A DNA stretch of 64,000 nt from Methylobacter sp. (lineage in GTDB: Bacteria > Pseudomonadota > Gammaproteobacteria > Methylococcales > Methylomonadaceae): positions 117,632-181,631 of the forward strand of contig NZ_JAUXVR010000026.1 of NCBI RefSeq assembly GCF_030680395.1, in the 5' to 3' direction. Below are positions 16,437 through 24,970 of the stretch, one piece after another. Below the pieces are notes generated by a model that had not been told where the DNA came from, did no database searches, and saw nothing but the letters and a program-made list of their open reading frames with translations. The translations under genes were made by a program, and so were the position numbers. Within the stretch, counting starts at the first letter, position 1. Each line of letters begins with the position of its first letter.

Positions 16437-17578
16437 TGGATTTTCAAGTGTTGAAAGACAGCGTCTATTCCTCTCCGGCCTTTGTTGTGGATGAAATACA
16501 AGTTACCAAGGCCTTGGAAACATTAGCCGAGCTGAGAGTCCAATGTGGCTGCAAGGTTTTATATTCCATAAAATCATTGCCTTTTTCAGTTGTCATGGAC
16601 ATGGCGAAGCCTTTTATTGATGGCTTTTCAGTCAGTTCCTTATTTGAAGCGCGGCTGGCCGATGAGATTTTAGCGGGGCAGGGTAGCATTCACTTGACCA
16701 CGCCCGGTATAAGTCAAGATGAGCTTGATGAATTAAGTTTACTGTGCTCGCACATCAGCTTTAATTCTTTGACTCAGTACCGGCGGTATTCGGAGAAGGC
16801 TGGAGAGCAGTCTTCAATCGGCTTAAGGGTTAACCCGAAGCTGTCCTTTTTGCATGACGACCGATTCGATCCCTGTCGGCAACATTCAAAACTGGGCGTT
16901 GCTATCGAGGAGTTGAGCCGCTCGATTTGTCTGGATCAAATTGAGGGATTGCATGTTCATAACGTGTTTTCCGCAACGGATTACACTCCGTTAAGTAAAA
17001 CTATCGAGACGCTTCAGCAACATTTGGGGGCAGGATTAGCTCAACTTGAATGGCTAAATATCGGTGGCGGCTACTTGTTTGGTCAAATTGAAGATCATCG
17101 CCCTTTTGTTGAGCTGGTCAGTAAGCTGAAACATGATTTTGGTGTCGAAGTTTATATTGAGCCGGGTAAAGCAGTCGTAGGCCGAGCCGGACATTTAGTG
17201 GCGACAGTGCTTGATCGTTTTGTCAGTGACGGTGAAACCATAGTCATACTGGATACCTCGGTCAACCATAATCCCGAAGTATTTGAATACCAGCGTCAGC
17301 CAGAGCTGCATGAACATGATCCCGACGGAGAATATGCCGCTATTCTGGCAGGCTGTACCTGTCTGGCAGGTGATGTATTCGGTAAATATCGATTTAAAGA
17401 ACCCTTGGAAGTAGGCGATAGAGTGGTTTTTAAAAATGTCGGCGCGTACACCCTGATTAAAGCGAATCGGTTTAATGGTTACAATCTGCCGGATATTTAT
17501 CTGAGCAACTCCCTGCGGGTGAAAAAACTGAAACACTACGATTATCAGGATTATCGCCGGCAATGGTTGGCTGATTGA
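16436..17578 (+). CDS. nspC: Carboxynorspermidine decarboxylase
   Basis: A 380-residue PLP enzyme of the fold-III (alanine racemase/ornithine decarboxylase-like) family. It decarboxylates carboxynorspermidine or carboxyspermidine to the polyamine. The PLP lysine lies in VLYSIKSLPF near residue 45. GLHVHNVF, the glycine loop LNIGGGYLFG, YIEPGKAVVG and the C-terminal CTCLAGDVFGKY are NspC-like features. The partner carboxynorspermidine dehydrogenase is not in the window. The gene overlaps fau, and what links folate salvage with polyamine synthesis here is unclear. Confidence 0.9.
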   Translation: MDFQVLKDSVYSSPAFVVDEIQVTKALETLAELRVQCGCKVLYSIKSLPFSVVMDMAKPFIDGFSVSSLFEARLADEILAGQGSIHLTTPGISQDELDELSLLCSHISFNSLTQYRRYSEKAGEQSSIGLRVNPKLSFLHDDRFDPCRQHSKLGVAIEELSRSICLDQIEGLHVHNVFSATDYTPLSKTIETLQQHLGAGLAQLEWLNIGGGYLFGQIEDHRPFVELVSKLKHDFGVEVYIEPGKAVVGRAGHLVATVLDRFVSDGETIVILDTSVNHNPEVFEYQRQPELHEHDPDGEYAAILAGCTCLAGDVFGKYRFKEPLEVGDRVVFKNVGAYTLIKANRFNGYNLPDIYLSNSLRVKKLKHYDYQDYRRQWLAD

Positions 17579-17665
17579 GAGTCAGGGTGGGGATTGGGCT
17601 TTAGTGGTTCAGTACTCGTTAAGGTATAAAACCGTACATTCTTATTTACAAAAAAGGCTAAAGAC

Positions 17666-18658
17666 ATGAAAGCAATAATGATGACGGCCATCGGTAATCC
17701 CGACGTTCTCGAATTACACGATATTGACGAGCCGGAAATTTCTACAGCAACGCAAGTTAAAGTCAGACTGAAAGCCGCAGGCGTCAATCCCGTCGATACT
17801 AAAATCAGGCGTAACGGCTTGCTTTTTGATAACCGATTGCCGGCGGTATTGGGTTGTGATGGCGCTGGAGAGGTTATTGAAGCAGGCAGCGCAGTCAGCC
17901 AATTTAAACCGGGCGGTAAGGTCTGGTTTTGTCATGGCGGGTTGGGGCGTGAACAAGGTAATTACGCCGAATACACGGTGCTTGATCAACGCTGGGTCAG
18001 TTTGATGCCGCAGACCTGCTCGTTTGTCGAGGCCGCCGCATTGCCGCTGGTGTTGATTACCGCATGGGGCGCGCTGTTCGATCGCGGCGGATTGCAAGCA
18101 GGGCAAACGGTGCTTATCCATGCCGGAGCCGGAGGTGTAGGACATGTGGCGATACAATTGGCAAAACTAAAAGGCGCCAGAGTAATTACTACGGTGAGTT
18201 CCGAACAAAAGGCGGAGTTTGCCAAAGCGATGGGCGCCGATGAAGCGGTTATCTATACGCAAGACGGTTTCGCCGATGCGGTCAATAAACTTACCGATGG
18301 CAAAGGCGCTGATCTTGTTTTCGATACAGTGGGTGCTGAGGTATTCAAAGAAAGTATTGCAGCGACAGCGCATTTCGGCCGCCTTGTGACCTTGCTCGAT
18401 CCGGGTGAATTGAGTCTGGCTGAAGCTCGAGTGCGTAATTTATTGATAGGCTTCGAATTGATGTTAACTCCGATGCTTAGAGGGTTACCTGAGGCAAGGG
18501 ACAAACACGTTGAGATTTTAAAGCAATGTGCGCAATGGATTGATAAAGGACTTTTAAAAACGCATATCAGCAAGCAGTTACCGTTGGCAGAGGCAACTAA
18601 GGCGCATCAATTGGTAGAGGCCGGACATAGCACCGGCAAAATTGTACTGGCTATATAG
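17666..18658 (+). CDS. Zinc-independent MDR quinone reductase-like oxidoreductase
   Basis: A 330-residue medium-chain dehydrogenase/reductase of the NADPH:quinone oxidoreductase group. The N-terminal GroES-like domain has GVNPVDTKIRRNGL and PAVLGCDGAGEVIEAG. The Rossmann domain shows HAGAGGVGHVAIQLAKLKGARVITT, then KGADLVFDTVGAEVF. The cysteine/histidine zinc ligands of alcohol dehydrogenases are missing. It should reduce quinones or enones with NADPH in the cytoplasm, but the substrate is unknown. AAAAAGGC lies upstream of the ATG. Confidence 0.87.
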   Translation: MKAIMMTAIGNPDVLELHDIDEPEISTATQVKVRLKAAGVNPVDTKIRRNGLLFDNRLPAVLGCDGAGEVIEAGSAVSQFKPGGKVWFCHGGLGREQGNYAEYTVLDQRWVSLMPQTCSFVEAAALPLVLITAWGALFDRGGLQAGQTVLIHAGAGGVGHVAIQLAKLKGARVITTVSSEQKAEFAKAMGADEAVIYTQDGFADAVNKLTDGKGADLVFDTVGAEVFKESIAATAHFGRLVTLLDPGELSLAEARVRNLLIGFELMLTPMLRGLPEARDKHVEILKQCAQWIDKGLLKTHISKQLPLAEATKAHQLVEAGHSTGKIVLAI

Positions 18659-18672
18659 TATGGATAGCGAAT

Positions 18673-18692
18673 GGTTGCTGATTCAGGCAACC
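18673..18692 (+). terminator. Small stem-loop after the quinone reductase gene
   Basis: GGTTGC and GCAACC pair around an 8-nt loop, followed by the T-rich TTATATTTAT. It is a weak intrinsic terminator candidate, 14 bp past the stop codon. Confidence 0.4.
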
Positions 18693-18701
18693 TTATATTT
18701 A

Positions 18702-18734
18702 TGTATAATAGTTAACATTAATTAAGATAATGTT
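18702..18734 (+). promoter_or_regulatory. Promoter and inverted repeat upstream of mrcB
   Basis: TATAAT at 18704-18709 (within TGTATAAT) is a good -10 for mrcB. Just after it, AACATTA (18714-18720) and TAATGTT (18728-18734) form a perfect inverted repeat over the expected transcription start, as an operator would. AAGAGG precedes the ATG at 18745. The 16-mer containing this -10 also occurs before mazE. Confidence 0.45.
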
Positions 18735-18744
18735 GTAAGAGGTT

Positions 18745-21090
18745 ATGGCAGAAAAAACGAAAAAACGCGAATCAGGTCGGTACGGCAATAAAAAAACGGT
18801 ATCCAAAAAACCGACTTCACATTGGTTTAGAAATTCAGTGCTGCTTTCCATGGTTGGATTTGCGTTTATGTTGTTGAGTTATCTGGGCTACCTGGATTAC
18901 AACGTGCGCACCCAATTTGAAGGCAAACGCTGGGCTATTCCTGCACGGGTTTATGCCAGTCCGGTAGAGCTCTATGCAGGCTACAACCTGACTGCTTCAA
19001 AGTTTGAAGAGTTGTTGCAGGCTCTGCACTATCGGTTGGATGTTCATTTGTCTTCGGAAGGCACCTATTTTAAAAACGGTTCGCAAGTCAGCGTAAAAAC
19101 CAGAGAGTTTGTTTTCTGGGATCAGCCGCAACCCAGTAGTGTTATACGGGTGAATTTTACTGCGTCAGGCATCGCCAACATCGTTGATGCGACGCAAAGC
19201 CAAGATCTTGCCATTGTGCGTCTGGATCCCATACAAATCGGCAGTTTGTATCCCACCATAAAAGAAGACCGGATATTAATTAAGCTGGAAGAAGCCCCGG
19301 ACATGCTGATTAAGGGCTTGCTGGCTTCGGAAGACCGCGATTTTTATCAGCACATCGGTATCTCATTTAAAGGCATTGCCAGAGCAATGTGGATGAATGT
19401 GCTGGCCGGGCATATGGTGCAAGGCGGAAGCACGATCACTCAGCAGTTGGTTAAGAACTTTTATCTGACCTCCGAACGCAGCTTGTCGCGTAAAGTCAAA
19501 GAGGCCTTGATGGCGCTGATTTTGGAATACCGTTACAGCAAAGATGAGATTCTGGAAGCGTATTTAAATGAAATATATCTGGGACAGGATGGCGCCAGTG
19601 CTGTGCATGGCTTTGGCCTGGCCAGTGAGTTTTATTTCGGCAGTTCTTTAAAGGACTTGCCTTTGGAACATATCGCCTCATTGATTGCGTTGGTTCGCGG
19701 ACCGTCTGAATATGATCCAAGGCGATATGCCGACCGTTCCCTGCAACGGCGCAATCTGGTTCTGGAAGAGATGGCAATGGAAGGCTATATCACTAAACAA
19801 CAGACGGCTGTGGCAACAGCAAAGCCTTTAAATGTGATCGCCAATACCCATCGCTCAACCAATCGCTATCCCGGATTTCTTGATCTGGTCAAGCGCCAAT
19901 TAAGACAGGAATACAAAGAGGAAGATTTAACGTCCCAAGGGCTCAGGATTTTTACCACGCTGGATACACGGGTTCAGGATGCGCTGGAGGATACCTTGTC
20001 TAAAAAGCTGAATCAATTGGAGAAACTGCCTAAAGCTAATGACCTTGAAGCCGCAGCCGTAGTAACGCGTAGAGACAGCGGTGAAATAGCTGCATTGATG
20101 AGCGGTCGTGAAGTATCCAGTGCGGGATTTAATCGGGCTTTGGATGCAGTCAGGCCGATTGGCTCATTAATAAAGCCGGTCGTGTATTTGACGGCGCTGG
20201 AATATCCCGACAAGTACACCATTACCACGCCGGTCAGCGATACGGCCATTTTGATTAAGGGAGCGGGAGGCAACGACTGGAGCCCTAAAAACTATGATCA
20301 CCAAGAACACGGCACAGTAGGCTTCCATACGGCATTAGCGCATTCTTACAATCTGGCTACCGTTCGGATCGGGATGGATATCGGGGTAGCCCGAATCGCC
20401 AAAACATTAAGAAGCATGGGCATCACCCGATCGGTTGACTTGTTCCCTTCGTTCTTGCTCGGAGCTGCGCAATTAACGCCGATGGAAGTAACTCAGATGT
20501 ACCAAACGCTGGCCGGTGACGGCTTTTCAACGCCTTTAAAAGGTATCAGAGCCGTAGTTGCAGCCGATGGCTCACGCCTACAAAGTTACCCGTTTACAGT
20601 GAGACAGGTGCTTGACCCGTCGGTAACTTATATCGTCAATACCATCTTGCAGGAAGTGATGCATGAAGGTACCGGACGTTCGGCGTATTCATCTTTTCCG
20701 GCAGACTATGGACTGATCGGTAAAACCGGTACCACCAATGATTCAAAAGACAGTTGGTTTGCCGGATACACGGGGGATTATTTGTCTGTAGTCTGGATTG
20801 GCCGGGACGATAATAAACCGGCCGGGCTAACGGGGGCAAGCGGCGCTTTGCAAGTTTGGACTTCATTAATGAAGCAGATCTCAATCCAGCCGGTGACCCT
20901 GATTCCGCCGGATAATATCAGGATGTCCTGGGTAGATCCGGCTAACGGCTTGCTGGCGAATGAAAATTGCTCCGGCGCGAAGCAGTATCCCTTTATTGCC
21001 GGCTCTGCGCCGGAAGAGTCTTCACCGTGCGTCGATTCACCTATTAATCAATTTGAAACGTTGGTTAATGAATTGTTACCGAATAATTAA
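18745..21090 (+). CDS. mrcB: Penicillin-binding protein 1B
   Basis: A bifunctional class A PBP that polymerises and cross-links peptidoglycan from the inner membrane. A basic cytoplasmic tail and one membrane segment (about 28-52) come first, then a UB2H-like domain (about 65-160). The GT51 domain has catalytic Glu196 in ASEDRDFYQH and the motif GGSTITQQLVKN. In the transpeptidase domain Ser474 lies in SLIK, Ser534 in SYN and Lys660 in KTG. The 781-residue length fits PBP1B. LolA follows 11 bp later. Confidence 0.94.
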   Translation: MAEKTKKRESGRYGNKKTVSKKPTSHWFRNSVLLSMVGFAFMLLSYLGYLDYNVRTQFEGKRWAIPARVYASPVELYAGYNLTASKFEELLQALHYRLDVHLSSEGTYFKNGSQVSVKTREFVFWDQPQPSSVIRVNFTASGIANIVDATQSQDLAIVRLDPIQIGSLYPTIKEDRILIKLEEAPDMLIKGLLASEDRDFYQHIGISFKGIARAMWMNVLAGHMVQGGSTITQQLVKNFYLTSERSLSRKVKEALMALILEYRYSKDEILEAYLNEIYLGQDGASAVHGFGLASEFYFGSSLKDLPLEHIASLIALVRGPSEYDPRRYADRSLQRRNLVLEEMAMEGYITKQQTAVATAKPLNVIANTHRSTNRYPGFLDLVKRQLRQEYKEEDLTSQGLRIFTTLDTRVQDALEDTLSKKLNQLEKLPKANDLEAAAVVTRRDSGEIAALMSGREVSSAGFNRALDAVRPIGSLIKPVVYLTALEYPDKYTITTPVSDTAILIKGAGGNDWSPKNYDHQEHGTVGFHTALAHSYNLATVRIGMDIGVARIAKTLRSMGITRSVDLFPSFLLGAAQLTPMEVTQMYQTLAGDGFSTPLKGIRAVVAADGSRLQSYPFTVRQVLDPSVTYIVNTILQEVMHEGTGRSAYSSFPADYGLIGKTGTTNDSKDSWFAGYTGDYLSVVWIGRDDNKPAGLTGASGALQVWTSLMKQISIQPVTLIPPDNIRMSWVDPANGLLANENCSGAKQYPFIAGSAPEESSPCVDSPINQFETLVNELLPNN

Positions 21091-21101
21091 CAAGGGTATT
21101 T

Positions 21102-21728
21102 ATGAAAAAAATCACAATTTTCACCGGATTGATCGCAATGTTGCTTTTTAATATTTCCGGCTATGCAGAAGACAAACCCGTTAAGCAACTGAGAGCGTTT
21201 TTAAAGAACACAAAATCACTCACTGCTGATTTTAAACAGGTATTGATCAATGAAGCAGGCAATCCCACTCAAACCAGTTATGGTATTTTTTATCTGCAAC
21301 GGCCGGGGAAGTTCCGTTGGGATTACTTAAAACCCTTCCAGCAACAGATTGTCTCTACGTCGGGGAAAGTCTGGTTTTACGATACCGACCTGGAGCAGGT
21401 CACCGTCAAAAAGCTCGACGAATCCGTGGGTTCAACACCGGCCTTGCTGTTAAGCGGGGAAATATCGCTGGATGAGAATTTCACCATGGAACAGCAGGGC
21501 GTCGACGGTAATTTAATGTGGATAAAACTATTGCCTAAAAACCAGGAAAGCAGTTTTAAATATGTCCTGATCGGTTTAAATAACGATTCCTTGGGCGGTA
21601 TGGAGTTGAGCGATAATTTCGGCCAGCTGACACGCATTTATTTTTCCAATGTCATTTTGAATCCGCCGTTAAAGCAAACCTTGTTTGAGTTTAAAGCGCC
21701 CAAGGGTGTCGATGTTTTCTCGGATTGA
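21102..21728 (+). CDS. lolA: Outer-membrane lipoprotein carrier LolA
   Basis: A 208-residue periplasmic chaperone that carries lipoproteins from LolCDE to LolB. The signal peptide is residues 1-22 (ending GYA). The mature part has LTADFKQVLINEAG, the FYLQRPGKFRWDYLKPFQQQIVS strand pair typical of LolA, and the KVWFYDTDLEQVTVKKL region. An extended C-terminal strand is also present. It lies between mrcB and rarA; lolA-rarA adjacency is common in gammaproteobacteria. GGG lies 8 nt before the ATG. Confidence 0.92.
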   Translation: MKKITIFTGLIAMLLFNISGYAEDKPVKQLRAFLKNTKSLTADFKQVLINEAGNPTQTSYGIFYLQRPGKFRWDYLKPFQQQIVSTSGKVWFYDTDLEQVTVKKLDESVGSTPALLLSGEISLDENFTMEQQGVDGNLMWIKLLPKNQESSFKYVLIGLNNDSLGGMELSDNFGQLTRIYFSNVILNPPLKQTLFEFKAPKGVDVFSD

Positions 21729-21736
21729 TGAGGAGC

Positions 21737-21793
21737 AGGTTCAAGGTACAAGGTCAAAGGTTCAAGTCACCTTTAACCTTGTACCTTGAACCT
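21737..21793. repeat. Long palindrome (copy C) between lolA and rarA
   Basis: Arms 21737-21761 and 21769-21793 pair over 25 bp with one mismatch around a 7-nt loop. They are built of AGGTTC/AAGGTAC/AAGGTC words, a T-for-C variant of the AAGGC palindromes. The right arm ends 5 bp before the rarA ATG, so the hairpin would bury the rarA ribosome-binding site. Confidence 0.75.
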
Positions 21794-21798
21794 CCGTT

Positions 21799-23106
21799 AT
21801 GCTTTTCGATGATTTAACCAAACCTCTGGCCGACCGAATGCGGCCGACAGAGTTAGCCGATTACGTCGGCCAGCAACATATCCTGAAACCCGGCAAGCCG
21901 CTGTATGAAGCTATCGCCTCGGGGCGCTTGCATTCGATGATTTTCTGGGGACCGCCGGGCACCGGTAAAACCACGTTGGCCCGGCTGATTGCCCAGCATT
22001 CCGATGCCGAATTCATGCCGATTTCGGCGGTGCTGTCCGGTGTCAAGGAAATAAGGGCGGCGGTCGCCGAGGCCAAGAAAATACAGCTGGAACAGCATCG
22101 GCGCACCATTTTATTCGTCGATGAGGTGCATCGCTTCAATAAGTCGCAGCAGGATGCATTCCTGCCGCATGTGGAAGACGGCACGGTTTATTTTGTCGGT
22201 GCGACCACCGAAAATCCGTCTTTCGCGCTCAATAATGCGTTATTGTCCAGGGCTCGGGTCTATGTGCTTAATGCATTAACGGCTGATGATTTATTGGCGG
22301 TGATAGATAAAGCGTTAACCGATAAGGTGCGCGGTTTGGGCGGTCTGGCTATCGAAATGGCCGATGATATAAAACAGCAGTTCGCCCAAGCGGCTGACGG
22401 CGATGCCCGAAGACTGCTCAACTTGCTGGAAATCGCCGTAGAGCTTGCCGCCGCCAAGGGCGGACAGGCGGTTAATGAAGCCATTGCCAAAGAAGTGCTG
22501 TCGGGCGGCGTGCGTCGTTTTGATAATCAGGGCGAAGAATTTTATAACCAGATTTCGGCGCTGCATAAATCCGTGCGCGGCAGTTCGCCCGACGCCTCGC
22601 TGTACTGGTTGTGCCGGATGATGGATGGCGGCTGCGATTTGTCCTATCTGGCCCGGCGCGTCGTCAGGATGGCGTCCGAGGACATAGGCAATGCCGATCC
22701 GAGAGCCTTGCAGATTTGCATCAACGCCTGGGAAGCCCAGGAGCGCTTAGGCAGTCCGGAAGGCGAGCTGGCCTTGGCGCAAGCCGTCGTTTATCTGGCC
22801 TGTGCGCCGAAAAGCAATGCGGTGTATATGGCTTACAACGCGGCAATGGCAGATGCCAGACAAAGCGGCAGCCTGGGTGTGCCGGTGCACTTAAGAAATG
22901 CGCCGACCAAGCTGATGAAATCGCTGGATTACGGCAAGGAATACCGCTATGCCCATAATGAACCGGAAGCCTATGCCGCCGGGGAAAATTACTTTCCAGA
23001 TGAGTTGGCAGGCAGGCAATATTACCAGCCGGTAGATCGAGGGCTGGAAATCAAGATCAAGGAAAAATTAAAGCATTTGAAAGAATTGGATAGGAAAGCC
23101 ACCTAA
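21799..23106 (+). CDS. rarA: Replication-associated recombination protein A (MgsA/WRNIP1 family)
   Basis: A 435-residue AAA+ ATPase that acts at stalled replication forks and single-strand gaps with SSB. Walker A is GPPGTGKTTLARLIA. Walker B is ILFVDEVHRFNKSQQ. Sensor 1 lies in GATTENPSFALNNALLSR. The C-terminal MgsA tetramerisation domain has DASLYWLCRMMDGG and RRVVRMASEDIGNADP. The length is normal. The ATG directly follows a 57-nt hairpin, and no free Shine-Dalgarno is seen. Confidence 0.95.
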   Translation: MLFDDLTKPLADRMRPTELADYVGQQHILKPGKPLYEAIASGRLHSMIFWGPPGTGKTTLARLIAQHSDAEFMPISAVLSGVKEIRAAVAEAKKIQLEQHRRTILFVDEVHRFNKSQQDAFLPHVEDGTVYFVGATTENPSFALNNALLSRARVYVLNALTADDLLAVIDKALTDKVRGLGGLAIEMADDIKQQFAQAADGDARRLLNLLEIAVELAAAKGGQAVNEAIAKEVLSGGVRRFDNQGEEFYNQISALHKSVRGSSPDASLYWLCRMMDGGCDLSYLARRVVRMASEDIGNADPRALQICINAWEAQERLGSPEGELALAQAVVYLACAPKSNAVYMAYNAAMADARQSGSLGVPVHLRNAPTKLMKSLDYGKEYRYAHNEPEAYAAGENYFPDELAGRQYYQPVDRGLEIKIKEKLKHLKELDRKAT

Positions 23107-23184
23107 CTAAACTGCTTGTTGTTAAGCAAAATATCAGATGCTACAGTCGCATTATATTTATGTATAACTGCTAGGGGCATAGTC

Positions 23185-23442
23185 ATGTACACAACAAGTC
23201 TTCGCAAAGTTGGCGGCTCAATTATGATGGCCGTTCCACCTGCATTTCTCGATATGTTGCATATAGGGGCCGGTACTACGGTCAGCGTTGAGATTGATCA
23301 TGGCCGGTTGGTGGTCGAACCTCAATTGCGGCCACGCTACACCCTTGACGAGTTGTTGGCGCAGTGTGACGCTTCCGCACCGATCAGCGATGAAGATCAT
23401 GCTTGGGTAGATTCCGGCCGGGTCGGTAACGAGCTACTGTAA
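23185..23442 (+). CDS. mazE: MazE/AbrB-type antitoxin
   Basis: An 85-residue protein starting MYTTSLRKVGGSIMMAVPPAFL, the swapped-hairpin (SpoVT-AbrB) fold of MazE antitoxins. A C-terminal acidic tail (about 55-85) should wrap the toxin. The ATG at 23185 follows AGGGGC and suits the family better than an earlier in-frame start. It abuts the mazF remnant with no gap (stop 23440-23442, next ATG 23443), the normal toxin-antitoxin arrangement. Confidence 0.85.
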   Translation: MYTTSLRKVGGSIMMAVPPAFLDMLHIGAGTTVSVEIDHGRLVVEPQLRPRYTLDELLAQCDASAPISDEDHAWVDSGRVGNELL

Positions 23443-23774
23443 ATGGAGCGGGGCGACATATATCTGGTTTCACTCGATCCGACTTCAGGACGCGAGCAGC
23501 AAGGAACCCGCCCGGTGTTAGTTGTTTCGCCCGTTGCTTTCAATCGCGCAACCCATACGCCGGTAGTTCTGCCTATTACAGGGGCGGAAATCATACCCGT
23601 ACCAGCGGCTTTGCGGTGACGTTGGCGGGGACGGGCACGAATACCACAGGCGTTATTCGCTGCGATCAGCCGCGCGCTATCGACCTAAGCGCCCGTCACG
23701 CCAAGAAGCTGGAAACTGTGCCGGAATCCATTATGGATGAAGTGCTGGCACGGTTGGTCGTGATTTTCGGGTAG
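23443..23774 (+). pseudogene. mazF: MazF-like endoribonuclease toxin, frameshifted
   Basis: The first frame gives MERGDIYLVSLDPTSGREQQ, then GTRPVLVVSP and VVLPITG, all classic MazF. It then runs into non-family residues and stops at 23619. Shifting frame at the GGGG run (23581-23584) restores GNHTRTSGFAV, TGVIRCDQPRAIDL and a normal tail to a stop at 23774. One missing G would explain it (five G would keep the frame). It is either a real inactivation or a homopolymer sequencing error. The intact reading would be about 110 residues. Confidence 0.85.
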
Positions 23775-23834
23775 AATCTACAAATATTTTATTCGGATAC
23801 GGCAAGTGTTGGGTTGGAGCAGCATCAACCCAAC

Positions 23835-24398
23835 CTACGCAGCTTTCTCATAAAAAGATTTCAAATCTTTATCTCTCGGGTAAACAAGAATACCCTTCTT
23901 CAAAAGAGATATAGCCTCTTCACGTTGCCCGGCGGATATCATTAAGTTGGCGCACAACTGATACAACGATGCAAGGTTGCCTATTTTTGATCCATCAATT
24001 GCCTTGTATAGGAGTTGAACAGCATCCTGCTGTCGGCCTACACTCACCATCAACTCTGCACAGGTTCGGTAAAGAATGACCAAGCCTGTCATACCCGGCA
24101 GATGAATTGCCTTTTCGATCAGTTCTATCCCTTCTGGTGTGCGATCGGCCTTTTTCAGTAGCTTTACGCAAGCTTGAAACAGTACTACTTTATTTGTTAA
24201 CGCTGGCGCGTTAATGCCTTTCTTCAGCATTTCGATGGCATCATTAAGCCGACCGGATTTTTCCAACAGTTCCGAGCAAGTTTGGTAAAGGTAAGCTTGG
24301 TTATGTGCGCTTTTATCTGCAATACCTTTCTTAAGAATCCCAATGGCATCATCCAAGCGGCCTTGTCTTTCGATTAACTCGGCGCACATTAGTCCCAT
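23835..24398 (-). pseudogene. TPR-like protein of 36-residue repeats, 5'-truncated
   Basis: 187 residues consisting of four exact 36-residue helical repeats plus part of a fifth, of the type LYxxCAELLxxxGRxxDAIxLLKKGI. The frame begins inside a repeat (GLMCAEL aligns to LYRTCAEL), and an in-frame stop lies just upstream, next to the transposase remnant. The original N-terminus has therefore probably been lost. TPR-like repeats usually bind proteins or act as sensor modules in larger multidomain proteins. Its function is unknown. Confidence 0.6.
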
Positions 24399-24430
24399 TA
24401 TGAAATAACCCTAATGTAGAGGAAAGAAAG

Positions 24431-24628
24431 ATGCCCCGTAGAGCCCGTGTAAGATATGCAGGTGTACCGCAACACGTGATTCAGCGTGGGAACAACCGCG
24501 CAGCCTGTTTTTTTGCAGACGAGGACTATCAATCCTATCTGGACAGCCTTCTGGAAGGCGCGACGCGATATGGCTGTAACATTCACGCCTATGTGCTGAT
24601 GACAAACCAAGGAGCAGGAGGCTACTGA
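24431..24628 (+). pseudogene. REP-associated (Y1, TnpA_REP/RAYT) transposase, truncated
   Basis: A 65-residue N-terminal piece starting MPRRARVRYAGVPQHVIQRG, with NNRAACFFADEDYQSYL and HAYVLMTNQ. In intact RAYTs the last motif reads HAYVLMTNHVHLL, supplying the HUH histidines; here it breaks off at Asn-Gln and stops eight residues later. The catalytic tyrosine part is missing. A good Shine-Dalgarno (GAGGAAAG) precedes the ATG. A more degenerate copy of the same segment lies at 32334-32425. Confidence 0.85.
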
Positions 24629-24970
24629 CGAGTTGTTGGCAGATGCGAAGCTTGCCGCGTGGAATGCGTATCTCGTTTTGCGGCCTGATGAATTCGCCGA
24701 GGTGTTGCTTGGGATAAATCACACCGACCCAATGCCAACGGATATGGGCAATTAGCCGGAATTGTTATCGCCGCACACCGGCAAACTTTTAAAAGAGTAG
24801 CCGCTGTCATTGACTGGAATGAACAAGCTAAGCCTTTGATGGTCTCATCTTCCAAGGAAAATAAAGTGCTCAATCAAACTTTTTCAGTGTAAGCAAATAA
24901 CAATTTTTACGTAAGCATTTGTACTATACTCTTGTAAGTTACTTGACTTAGGAGAGGGATATTCATCAAA
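24629..24970. other. Gene-poor stretch with coding scraps
   Basis: No intact gene is seen in these 342 bases. On the plus strand, about 24606-24754 reads as an open tail (EATDELLADAKLAAWNAYLV then LRPDEFAEVL), ending in a stop after PTDMGN. A further 30-codon open piece ends near 24891. Both look like 3' ends of lost genes next to the transposase remnant; neither was recognised. AGGAGAGG at 24950-24957 is the probable ribosome-binding region of the TonB receptor. Confidence 0.4.
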
